From Tritrichomonas musculus (taxonomy: Eukaryota > Parabasalia > Tritrichomonadida > Tritrichomonadidae), in assembly GCA_039105265.1 (NCBI GenBank), contig JAPFFF010000031.1:1364001-1428000 (forward strand): 64,000 nucleotides of DNA. The letters run 5' to 3'. Shown one piece after another: positions 1-9,200 of this stretch. Each line of letters begins with the position of its first letter. Position 1 is the stretch's first letter. Below the pieces are notes generated by a model. It worked only from the letters and a program-made list of their open reading frames with translations. It had not been told where the DNA came from and did no database searches. Made by a program: the position numbers and the translations under genes.

Positions 1-1838
1 GAAATGTTCTTTGCTCGAATGCTCGATGTTATGATGTCAATTCGAGGAACTTGAATTTGATTTAATTTTGCCAATGCAATCAGCAAATATTCAGCTACTT
101 GTGATTTGATGTATCTTGAATCCAAAGCGTCAAAAATGAACTGAATCTGGTAATATAACATAAAAGGAAGTTCCTTTTGTGTCAAGCAACAATCCAAGAA
201 ACTTTTCTCAAAAATCAAAGGAATTCCTCCTTTTTGAAACAAGCTTTCATTCTTCTTCATTTTGTTATTATTGTCTATTACAAAGTATGCCAAATCAATG
301 TAAGTATTCCACCTTGTCAATATTTTCCTTTCTTTAAGCTGACTGATTCTTTTTGTTGGAAAGAGAATCCTTGCAAGACGTTGAAACATTTCCTCTTTTG
401 ATTTTTTCACAAAGAAAAAGTTTAGAAATGTTTTATAAAACAAAATTGCAGATGATTCGGCCAAATATTTATTTCTAAAATTGAACGATAAAACGTCAAA
501 CTTCGACTCTTTCTTCTTCAAATATTCAATGACGGCAGAAATGTTTCTCTGTTCAATTTCATTCAATTCTTTCAATCCGTGAAAAATTTTTTTCTGACTT
601 ACATAAACATTTTCAATACTGTCAATGTGAAGAACGTGCATGACAAACTTCGGAATGGCGTCATCTTCAATTGTTTGATGAAAGTTTTCAAAATGAAGAT
701 TTATTTCTTTTGAAAGCGAATTGATCGTCTTCAAAAGTGCTTGCTCACACAGAGCCTGAAAAGAAATGAATTTGGTGATGATTTTTTTCTTTTTAATGGA
801 ATGTAAAGATTCTCCTTCTTTGGTTCCTGCTTCTTCACTGCTTGTTCGGTCTTCGTACATGTCTTCTGAAGACGATGAAGAACTTCCTGATTCAAAATCG
901 TCAACTTCAATTTGGTCAATTTTTATATCATCCAATATTGAATGAACAACTGATCTTTCTTGTTCTTCAGATTTTTCAACTTTTTCTTCTTCCTCTTCTT
1001 CTTCTTCTGAATCGGTTTCTGCTTCTCCGTAGTTGTTTGGTAGCAAGTTTTTGAGTCTTTTTTCATCGTCCATTTCATTATCGACTTCATCAAAGTCAGT
1101 GTTTGTATCAGTGTCACTTTTTGAACTATCTGTGCTCATTGAGGAGTCAGAATCATCACTGCCAATATCTTGTGATTGGGAAGGTGAATTGGTAAAGGTC
1201 AATTTTGATCGTGATTTGAATTGATGAACTTTTTCTGAATAAAAATCAAAAAGAATCTCGATTTGAATATAGAAAAGAAATTGGTTTTCATCTTTTAATG
1301 ATGTTTGGTCAATAACTAAAGGGACTTGTGCTTTTTGAAAAAAATTATTAGTATGTTCGAAATTATTTTGGGTTTCATCTTCTGTTTGGAAATTTCCCCC
1401 TGATAAAGTGTTTAAAAGTATTAATAAGCTTTTCCAATTGATTAATTCACTTTTATTTGAAAATTGAATATTTGATTTTTCAGCAATGGCGTTACATTTA
1501 TTGAGGATTTCTTGTTCATTAATTGAAAAACATTGTTTTGTAAGAATTTGTTTTAGAATATTGTATTGATCCTCAACCGTTTCTAATCTTAGATTTGTTT
1601 TGGCAATTGCTTCGTTTTTCTTGGATAAAAATGCAAGTGTTATTTCATTATTTGCTTCTTTTTCCTCTTTTTGTTTGGGTTTTGGAATAATATTTGGAAT
1701 TTCATCAATTTTTAATGATAAAGCTACAAATTTAGGAAATAAAGTTCCACTGTCAAAAAATGATTTGATTGTATTGTTTTTTATATCAATATTTTCTTTC
1801 TTGAACAAGAAACTTATAACTTTTAGAATAGGATTCAT
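1..1838 (-). CDS. Hypothetical trichomonad-type protein, C-terminus beyond the left edge
   Basis: An uninterrupted minus-strand frame of about 612 codons starts at the ATG at 1836-1838 and runs off the window edge with no stop. The N-terminus reads MNPILKVISFLFKKENID and continues through a hydrophobic/Pro segment (SGTLFPKFVALSLKIDEIPNI). It has the feel of a small helical N-terminal domain, possibly calponin-homology-like, but I cannot confirm that. The middle, roughly residues 215-345, is a long acidic Ser/Asp/Glu linker with a run of seven Glu. The last 250 residues are helical and basic/aromatic (for example SIENVYVSQKKIFHGLKEL). The leader just before the ATG is A/T-rich, as is usual here. 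It is a host gene of unknown function, and the partial state is only due to the window boundary. Confidence 0.75.
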   Translation of the reverse strand, partial: MNPILKVISFLFKKENIDIKNNTIKSFFDSGTLFPKFVALSLKIDEIPNIIPKPKQKEEKEANNEITLAFLSKKNEAIAKTNLRLETVEDQYNILKQILTKQCFSINEQEILNKCNAIAEKSNIQFSNKSELINWKSLLILLNTLSGGNFQTEDETQNNFEHTNNFFQKAQVPLVIDQTSLKDENQFLFYIQIEILFDFYSEKVHQFKSRSKLTFTNSPSQSQDIGSDDSDSSMSTDSSKSDTDTNTDFDEVDNEMDDEKRLKNLLPNNYGEAETDSEEEEEEEEKVEKSEEQERSVVHSILDDIKIDQIEVDDFESGSSSSSSEDMYEDRTSSEEAGTKEGESLHSIKKKKIITKFISFQALCEQALLKTINSLSKEINLHFENFHQTIEDDAIPKFVMHVLHIDSIENVYVSQKKIFHGLKELNEIEQRNISAVIEYLKKKESKFDVLSFNFRNKYLAESSAILFYKTFLNFFFVKKSKEEMFQRLARILFPTKRISQLKERKILTRWNTYIDLAYFVIDNNNKMKKNESLFQKGGIPLIFEKSFLDCCLTQKELPFMLYYQIQFIFDALDSRYIKSQVAEYLLIALAKLNQIQVPRIDIITSSIRAKNI

Positions 1839-1918
1839 TTTTAAAACTTTTTGATAACAAATATTCTTAAGAGTATTCAAAAAGTTATACATCAAAATAT
1901 GGAAAAATAAATATTTAT

Positions 1919-3247
1919 TTATTTTGTTGGGATTTTGATTTTCCCATAAAATTCAATCTGGTGGAATAAAAATCTAGTGTGATTTCCAGAATTGTACCAG
2001 CTCTCGCCGGTTTGCCTGAGCCTTACGAAACGATGGAATCCAGTCTTTGTTTGAATATTGAATGTGCAAGTGATATATCGTTTATTCATCGTTGAGTCAT
2101 TTTTATGGTTATCAACTTCATCCCATTTTTTGCCATCATCAGAAACCTCGATGGCCCAGTTTTTCAAGTGGTATGTGCCTGGAGCATTATCGCATGTCTT
2201 AATCGAGTAATCCGTTAACTGGACAGATTTCTCTTTAAAATCGAAACAGATGAACGCGTCATTGCCTTCTTCCTTTGTCATGTAATAATTAGTATTCTCA
2301 TAGTCAACGCAATTTCTTGGTGCAAAACTAGAACTGTAAACTGAATTTGAAGTGATTTCTATCGTTCCGTTATCATGAATGTTTCCGCCTGTTTCATCAG
2401 TCAAGTGTCTCATGATTCCCTGGAATTCCTTTCCTTGTGAGTTATTAAATTCTTTGACAATTTCATGTTTATTGTATCGTTGTGAATCACTTTTTGAATC
2501 GCACTTGCTCTCAAAAAGTCGGTCACAAATTTGGCGCCAAATGTCACTCGTCAGATCGTCTATATCAAACAACGCAATGAAGCTTTCAAGGCACTTTTCA
2601 CTGACATTTGTAAACAAGACGTGCTCAAACAGAAACGAAAACGAACGATCACTCTCATACATCTTCATTGCAAATTGCAGGAGCGAGTCTTCGTCGTCAA
2701 TTTTTAGGTCTTCGTTTGAAACTATCTTTTCAATTATGCCTGCATCCAAGCTGGCAACTTCGTCTTTGTTCAATTCTTCAAAATGAGCGGACGCAAATTT
2801 GACAGCTTCGTTGATTCTGCTCGATTTTTTTGTGTCAATTTTTACGAACTTTTTGAGTACACTGACAACGTTTGATGGCGTCAGATTTTCCAGAAGTTCT
2901 GGCTGGACTCGAAAGCATTCATCTGTGTTGCCAAGAATGTAAAAATATTTTGAATACATTTTTTGACGGTTTGAGTCAATTTGAACTGTTCTTAGATTTG
3001 GAAGGTTTAAAAAGTCTGAAAAGTAGTCTTCGCTTTCTGAATTATCGTCTGTATTGATTGTATATTGGTCAATAGTTTCATCTGAAAAATGGAGTTGACG
3101 AATTATTGGAGATAAAATATCGGCAACAATTCTGTTTGTGGGATATGGCTTTCCATTGACAATAAATGTAAAATCTGGTTCATATTTGTCAAAAGGAACC
3201 TCGTTTAAATTTGTATTGCTTAGATAATATTCAACTATACTTTCCAT
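1919..3247 (-). CDS. BTB/BACK protein with C-terminal F5/8 type C (discoidin-like) domain
   Basis: A 442-aa frame from an ATG at 3247. Residues about 20-110 look like a degenerate BTB/POZ fold (DFTFIVNGKPYPTNRIVADI, then SPIIRQLHF). Residues about 115-230 are a helical BACK-like region (SSRINEAVKFASAHFEELNK). Residues about 280-440 resemble a galactose-binding-like F5/8 type C domain: SFAPRNCVDYENTNYYM, then FICFDFKEKSVQLTDYSIKT, LKNWAIEVSDDGKKWDEVD and a closing RFVRLRQTG/FLFHQIEFYG pair. This BTB-BACK-F5/8C architecture forms a large family in trichomonads. There is no signal peptide or membrane segment, so a cytosolic adaptor or scaffold is likely; a substrate adaptor for Cullin-3 is possible but inferred. 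Upstream the coding strand has a TTTCATTTCACATTTC stretch before the ATG. Confidence 0.82.
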   Translation of the reverse strand: MESIVEYYLSNTNLNEVPFDKYEPDFTFIVNGKPYPTNRIVADILSPIIRQLHFSDETIDQYTINTDDNSESEDYFSDFLNLPNLRTVQIDSNRQKMYSKYFYILGNTDECFRVQPELLENLTPSNVVSVLKKFVKIDTKKSSRINEAVKFASAHFEELNKDEVASLDAGIIEKIVSNEDLKIDDEDSLLQFAMKMYESDRSFSFLFEHVLFTNVSEKCLESFIALFDIDDLTSDIWRQICDRLFESKCDSKSDSQRYNKHEIVKEFNNSQGKEFQGIMRHLTDETGGNIHDNGTIEITSNSVYSSSFAPRNCVDYENTNYYMTKEEGNDAFICFDFKEKSVQLTDYSIKTCDNAPGTYHLKNWAIEVSDDGKKWDEVDNHKNDSTMNKRYITCTFNIQTKTGFHRFVRLRQTGESWYNSGNHTRFLFHQIEFYGKIKIPTK

Positions 3248-3735
3248 ATTAATTTGGAAAAAAAATAAGACAGAAATGTGAAATGAAAAAGAATATTAAA
3301 TGTTCTTAAAAACCATTGGTGTGACACTCTTTTTTTGACCTCAAAAAGTTTCAATATCTATTCAAATTTTAGGTTTTATTTAGTATTTTTAATATGTTTT
3401 CTTATCCATTTGATGATCTTTAAAATGGCCTTTGAAACAAATCAAAAAACTTAATATTCATCGAGTTTTTTTTTTTTTTTTTTTTGACTTCACAAACTAA
3501 TAGATCTCTCTTCGTAGGAGATATCATTCAAAACTACTAATACCATTTGATTTTATGCATATATATTATCCATTATAAAACATGAATATTTATAATTACT
3601 TTGTAGTTAGTCCAAAAAAGTTAATATAATAATTATTTTGAAGTTTTTTCGATACATGAACCTTTCCAACTTTTTATTTTGGAATATTTTATTTCGATAC
3701 ATGATCCTTTCCAACTAATTAATATAAATTAAATT

Positions 3736-4129
3736 GGACAATCGTTTTTTTCTACGCCACTTTTTGAATGAATAGCTATTCATGGAAAGTAAAAAAACGC
3801 CATCTTAAGGTGAAATTTAACTTACTCTGTTAAGAAAATTAACCAAAAAAATCGTAAATTTAAATTTTCTCTTAAAATTATAACTATTTGCTTTTTTTGA
3901 TATAATTTTTTTTTATTTTTACATAATTTTTCAGGAATATACGCACCAGTGATCACCACAGGGCTGTGCGAAGCCGAATCAGGCTCCTTGAATTGCTGGA
4001 TGAATCGGGAAGCCATTTGAACTAAATATTTATGCATTATTTAGCAAAAATTGAATAAAAAATGTATAAAAAAAGTATTCAAAAAGTTTAAAAGTTTTCA
4101 AAAAGTGGCGTAGAAAAATACGATTCCCC
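3736..4129. mobile_element. Short Mutator-like (MULE) MITE, 394 bp
   Basis: The ends are imperfect terminal inverted repeats of about 33 bp. The left end starts GGACAATCG and the right end (reverse complement) starts GGGGAATCG; both then read through CTACGCCACTTTTTGAA. A 9-bp direct repeat AATTAAATT lies immediately outside (3727-3735 and 4130-4138). A 9-bp target duplication is typical of Mutator-like elements, which are known in Trichomonas. The interior (for example CACAGGGCTGTGCGAAGCCG at 3957) has no convincing gene. The ends match those of the larger element at 12371-13765. The rest of the 3248-4437 gap is AT-rich with a poly-T run near 3468-3485. Confidence 0.8.
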
Positions 4130-4437
4130 AATTAAATTAGAAAAATTGTTCATATTATAACTGAATAAATAGAATTTATATAAAATAAACTTTTCCATAT
4201 TTTAAAAAATCTTCGTTGATTTTCACTTTTTATGCAATACTACCATCTAATATTATTTTTCAAATAATTAATTATAAAAAAAAAGAGTTTGAAAAGGGTG
4301 TTTCATTATCATGATTGATATGAATTTAAACTTTTAATTCTGGAAAAATTATTTTTTTGGGAAAAAACAATTAATTCAGTTCTCTTCATTCACATTAAGG
4401 TCAATTTTTTGACCATATTTATTAAAAAGTATAATTT

Positions 4438-5202
4438 TTATTTAATAAATTCTAGTTTTTTCAAAAAGATGAGAATTTGTTTAACTGCTTCATCAAGACT
4501 TTCTCCTGAGAAGCCGTGGCCAGCGCCTTGAATAATATGTAATTCTGCATTTGGATAACTTTTAACTGCTCTTTGAGAATATGAAGTATTAACTACATTA
4601 TCGTCACTTCCATGAATGATTAAAACAGGTTTAGTGTAATGCTTCATTTCACCGTATAAATCATAATCCCAAATATCAGTCACATAATTCTTCCCAACAT
4701 TTATCCATCCTTTAATGTTTATTATTTCTGGGACTTCATCTGGTGATGAATATGGTTTGCAGTTGTCATCTTGAATAACAAAAGCAGGATATAGAAGGAT
4801 TAAACCAACTGTTTCATTTGGATTCCGTTCTGATGTAACAGCTGAAGCCATTCCACCTTGGCTTGCTCCAATTAAGATAACTTTATTAGTGTCAATGAAA
4901 TCCCATTTCTTTGCTTGAGATATAACAGATACTAAATCAGAACTTTCAGTCATTACGGACATTTCTGTTGTCTTTCCATCACTGCGGCTTTTTGTACTAC
5001 CACCACGAAAATCAAATAAATATGTAGCTATTCCATTGGAAGCAAGTTGTTCTGCGTATTTAATGCCGGTTTCGAGAGTGGAGCCACATCCATGAGCATA
5101 AATTGCAAGAGGAATTTTACCTTCTATTTCTGGTTTATATAAAACGCCATATATTTTTTGTCCATTATTTTCGCAATTTATTTGTGTTGTTTTATATATC
5201 AT
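4438..5202 (-). CDS. Alpha/beta hydrolase (esterase/peptidase-S9-like), probable bacterial origin
   Basis: A 254-aa single-domain alpha/beta hydrolase starting at the ATG at 5202. The oxyanion region is IYAHGCGST (about residue 34-42). The nucleophile elbow is GASQGG (about residue 110, Ser within G-x-S-x-G), the acid is in IIHGSDDNV (about residue 195) and the histidine is in GAGHGFSG (about residue 228), so the full Ser-Asp-His triad is visible in the expected order. Family members hydrolyse carboxyl esters such as feruloyl or acyl esters, or act as dienelactone-hydrolase-like enzymes; the substrate cannot be read from sequence. There is no signal peptide, so it is probably cytosolic. The compact, intronless, bacterial-style sequence suggests acquisition from gut bacteria, which is common in trichomonads; this is inference. 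The gene stands alone with AT-rich flanks. Confidence 0.88.
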   Translation of the reverse strand: MIYKTTQINCENNGQKIYGVLYKPEIEGKIPLAIYAHGCGSTLETGIKYAEQLASNGIATYLFDFRGGSTKSRSDGKTTEMSVMTESSDLVSVISQAKKWDFIDTNKVILIGASQGGMASAVTSERNPNETVGLILLYPAFVIQDDNCKPYSSPDEVPEIINIKGWINVGKNYVTDIWDYDLYGEMKHYTKPVLIIHGSDDNVVNTSYSQRAVKSYPNAELHIIQGAGHGFSGESLDEAVKQILIFLKKLEFIK

Positions 5203-5244
5203 TTGAAATACGATTAATTATATAAAAAAAAATTGAATGTACAC

Positions 5245-5384
5245 AGAAAATAATTCAATTACGTAATTGAAAAAAATGACATGTTATATAAAAAACGATT
5301 ATTTCAGTCGATTTTATATAACATGTCATTAATTGGAAAATAAGTCAAAAATTGATTTATTACGTATTAGATTTGTACCTTAAT
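5245..5384. mobile_element. One-sided relic of a TTAA-type MITE (same family as 24005-24240)
   Basis: The right end, 5362-5383, matches the 22-bp terminal repeat of the element at 24005-24240 with one mismatch (ACGTATTAGATTTGTACC then TTAA). Inside, a TTTTATATAACATGTC block is shared with 24160-24176. The same block pairs with an inverted copy at about 5277-5295 to form a hairpin. The left terminal repeat is not recognisable, so this is a partial or rearranged copy. Confidence 0.5.
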
Positions 5385-5393
5385 GATATAAAA

Positions 5394-5494
5394 TATAGCA
5401 TCTTGTTAAGTCCAAATGTCACTTTTTTTTGGTGAAAAATTTCTGATAAAAGGCCAAAAAAAAATTGGAATTTGGACTTAACAAGATGCTATAA
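5394..5494. mobile_element. 101-bp hairpin MITE with 24-bp perfect inverted repeats
   Basis: Positions 5394-5417 and 5471-5494 are perfect inverted copies; the repeat begins TATAGCATCTTGTTAAGTCC. The loop is about 50 bp with poly-T and poly-A runs. Both ends are TA, compatible with Tc1/mariner-type TA insertion. It encodes nothing and lies about 140 bp upstream of the tRNA gene. A transcript would fold into a strong stem-loop. Confidence 0.65.
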
Positions 5495-5635
5495 TATATA
5501 TCATACTTTTTTTGGTATATTTTATATTATTTTTTGATGAAATTGAATATGATTAAATTTTTGTATATCAATTGAATGTGAAGAATCTTAATTTCTTTTT
5601 CATCAAGATTAAAAAACAAAATGAAAATGCAACAA

Positions 5636-5717
5636 GACAACTTGGCCGAGTGGTTAAGGCGAGGGATTGCTAATCCCTTGGGCTTGTCCCGCGTGGGTTC
5701 GAATCCCATGGTTGTCG
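5636..5717 (+). tRNA. tRNA-Ser (anticodon GCU)
   Basis: An 82-nt cloverleaf. The acceptor stem pairs GACAACT with GGTTGTC (one T-G pair). The D arm contains GGCCGAGTGGTTAAGGC. The anticodon loop TTGCTAA between GGGA and TCCC gives anticodon GCT at 5669-5671. There is a long variable arm (TTGGGCTTGTCCCGC), as expected for serine, and a T arm GTGGGTTCGAATCCCAT. It matches internal A-box and B-box sequences and needs no intron. It reads AGC and AGU codons. Confidence 0.97.
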
Positions 5718-5742
5718 TTTTTTTGATTTTTTTTTTTTTTTT
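5718..5742 (+). terminator. RNA polymerase III T-run terminator of tRNA-Ser
   Basis: T-runs start directly after the tRNA discriminator base: TTTTTTT, then GA, then a longer run of T. This is the usual Pol III stop signal. Confidence 0.85.
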
Positions 5743-6229
5743 TTTATCCATTTGTAATGAAATAAAATCATGTTTTTTTAATATAAAAAATATTTTTTAT
5801 CCAAAAATTCAACATTATTTATACTTTGCATTTTGCATGTGTCGAATATAGTTTAAATGTGAAAAAAGCATGAGAAGCTACTCATGGTATTTTTTACAAA
5901 AGTGCAAAAAAGTTTCTAAATTTGACTTTTTTTTCTGATGTACGATATAAGGTCAATATTGACCTAAACCTCCGAGGTCAATAAGTATCAGGGGCGATAA
6001 GTATTCCCCTAAAAAAAAAAAAAAAAAAAAAAAAAAAGATGTAAATATGATTAAAAATTTGGTTTCTGATAATAAGGGATTTGATTATAGCATAAATGAA
6101 TAAATAAATAAAAAGTAATATTGATAGCATGAATTATACTTATATTTCCATTTTATAAAATAATTATTTTTCTAAAAAAAACTAGAAATGCAACAAACAA
6201 CTCTAGAAATAAGATCATCGCCACTCATT
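5743..6229. other. Intergenic stretch with palindromes and a poly-A run
   Basis: There is no gene. A 16-bp perfect palindrome AGGTCAATATTGACCT lies at 5953-5968. It is followed by nearby inverted copies of AATAAGTAT and AGGGGCGATAAGTATTCCCC, then a poly-A run from about 6003 to 6037. The G/C-bearing palindromes in otherwise AT-rich DNA may be a decayed MITE end. Confidence 0.4.
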
Positions 6230-9200
6230 CTAATTTCCTTCAGGAATAACCCAAGAAGGATCTTCAGACTTTGGTTGGCCATCTTCTGGAATAACCCAAG
6301 AAGGCTGTCCTTGCTGATTTTCTGGTTGATCTTGAGAAAGAGACAAATCAATTGAAGAACTTTCTTGAGCGTCTTCTTTAGGCAACTCATTTTGATTTGT
6401 GTCTTCATTTTGATGATCTTGAGTAGAAAGAGAAAATTCAAGTGAAGAACTTTCTTGAGCAGCTGCAGCTGCATCAACTTCATGAGTGTCTTTTGGTTTT
6501 TCCTGTTGATTTTCAGACGGTTCTTGAGTTGATGTTGAGAAGTCAAGAGGTGAAGAGCTTTCAAAAGCAGGAATTTCATGTTTTTGTTCTGGTTCTTGTT
6601 GTTGTGCTGGTGGTGGCAGATTGTTTATATCAACTGTTTCACGTGGTTGGACTTGCTGATCTAACATTGCAATGACGTTTGGATCGTAGTTGTTGAAGCT
6701 TGTTTCTTCTTTGTTTTCAACGTCGAGAGAACGTTCCGTGACTGCTACAGTAGCTTCTTCTTGTGGAGGAGCGTCTGGCATCATCTGTCCATTCAAAACT
6801 TGATCTTCTAGTTCTTCAGGAACAACCCAGTCTGGATTTGGCATGTCTTTAGATGGTGGTGCTGGCTCTTCTGGATTTTCTGTTGGTTCGTTTGTTGCTG
6901 GTGTTTCTGGTTGTGTGACTGTTTCGTTCGTTGTTGTTTCTGGAGTCATGTCTGATGCTGGTGGTGCTTGTTCTTCTTGTGTTGCCGGCGTTTCATTTGG
7001 ATTTTGTGCTTCTAATTCGTTTGGTGTTGCTTCTTTGGTTTGTGAATTCAAAACTTGCTCTTCTTGGTCTTCTGAAACAACCCAGTCTGGAGTTGGCATG
7101 TCTTTCGATGGTGGTGCTGGTTCCTCTTGATTTTCTGTTGGTTCGTTTGTTGTTGTTTCTGGTTGTGTAACTGGTTCGTTTGTTGATGTTTCTGGAGTCA
7201 TGTCTGATGCTGGTGGTGCTCGTTCTTCTTGTGTTGCAGGTGTTTCATTTGAGTTTGGTGCTTCTAATTCGTTTGGTGTTGCTTCTTTGGTTTGTGAATT
7301 CAAAACTTGGTCTTCTGGAACAACCCAGTCTGGAGTTGGCATGTCTTTCGATGGTGGTGCTGGTTCCTCTAAATTGTTTCCTTCTTGGTTTTCTATCTGT
7401 TCTTGATTTTCAGGTTGTTCGTTTGAATTCATTAGATCTTGTTCACTCATTGTTATATCTGTTGTGGCGTTCGAATTTATGTTGATAAGATCATCTGAAG
7501 CAGCCCAGTTTGGATTTCCCTCTTCATTCTTGCCTCCAGCTTGTTCATCTGAAATGATTCCTTCTTGATTCACAGGTGTTTCATTTGTGTTCAACAAATC
7601 TCGTTCACTAGAAGCTGGTATTTCTTCTTGTGTTGGTTGTTCATTAGAAGCTGGTATTTCTTCTTGTGTTGGTTGTTCATTTAAGTCGCTGTTTACTGCA
7701 TTTTCATCGACAACCCAGCTTGGGTCTGGCATGTCTTTGGATGGTTCTGTTTGTAACTCTTGATTCACAGGTGTTTCATTTGCATCCAGCAAATCTCGTT
7801 CATTAGAAGCTGGTATTTCTTCTTGTGTTGGCTGTTCATTTAAGTCGCTGTTTGATGCATTTTCATCGACAACCCAGCTTGGGCTTGGCATGTCCTTTGA
7901 TGGTTCTGACTGTAACTCTTGATTTTCAGGTGCTTCAGGCTGGTTTCCTAAGTTTTCATTTGAGTTCAATAATGCTTGGTCACTTGTTGCTGGCTCTGTA
8001 ATGGTCTCATTTGAGTCTATGTTTTCTATTCCTTCTGAAGCAATCCAGTTTGAATTAGGCATGTCTTTTGATGGCTCTTCTTGCAACTCTTTATTTTCAA
8101 GTGATTCATTGGTGCTTGCTATTTCATTTTCGTTTGTTGTTCCTTCTTGATTTGTGATCAGCAAATCTTGTGAGTTTGTTGCTTGTTCTTCTTGTGATGG
8201 CTGCTCATTTGAGTCTTTATTTTCTGCGTTTTCATCAACAACCCAATCAGGATCAGGCATGTCTTTTGATGGTTCTTCTTGTAACCCTTTGTTTTCTGTT
8301 GTAGTAATGTTCAGGCTTGAATTTATTAAATCTTGTTCACTCATTGTTACATCTGTTGTGGCATTTGAATTAATGTTGATAAGATCGTCTGATGCAACCC
8401 AATTTTGATCGCCTGCTTCGTTCTTGTCTCCTTCTTGTTCATTTGAAATGTTTCCTTCATTTGCATCTAATAAATCTTGTGAGTTTTCCGTTGCTGCTGG
8501 TTCTTCTTGTGTTGGCTGCTCATTCAGGTCTTTGCTTTCTTCAGTAGTCTTATTCTCTTCGTCTTCATTGATAACCCAGCTTGGATCAAGCATGTCTTTG
8601 GAAGGTTCTGCCTGCAATTCTTGATTTTCTGTTGTTTCCAGTTCTTGTCTTGGCTGCTCATTAATGTCTCTGTTTTCAGCATCTTCATTTACAACCCAGT
8701 CAGGATCAGGCATGTCTTTTGATGGCTCTTCTTGATCATTTCTTACTGGTTGTTCATTTAAGTTTTCTTCTTCATTATTTACTGGTTGTTCGTGTAAGTT
8801 TTCTTCCTCGTTTGGATTTTGTAATTCTTGTTCGTGTAAGTTTTCTTCCTCGTTATTTACTGGTTGTTCAAGTAAGTTTTCTTCTTCATTATTTACTGGT
8901 TGTTCAAGTAAGTTTTCTTCCTCGTTTGGATTTTGTAATTCTTGTTCGTGTAAGTTTTCTTCTTCTTCTTGATTTTCATTGGATTGTTCTTCTTCATTAA
9001 ATGCCTTGTTTTCTGCACCTTCAGAAGTAACCCATTCTTGATCAGTCATGTCTTTGGAAGGCTGTGAAAACTGGTTTTGCTCTGCTTCTTCTTCCTCTTC
9101 TTCAAATCCGGAAAAATTAATTTTTATGTCATCTTCTGTTGTCGCATATTTATCTTCTTCTTCATTTAATGAATTAGCAAAATCATCAGCTTCGCTCGAA

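Noticed and set aside
7180-9000. Several plus-strand frames rich in Leu/Val or Ser/Cys over the acidic gene
   Set aside because: They are the complement of the minus-strand repeat gene at 6230-10420.
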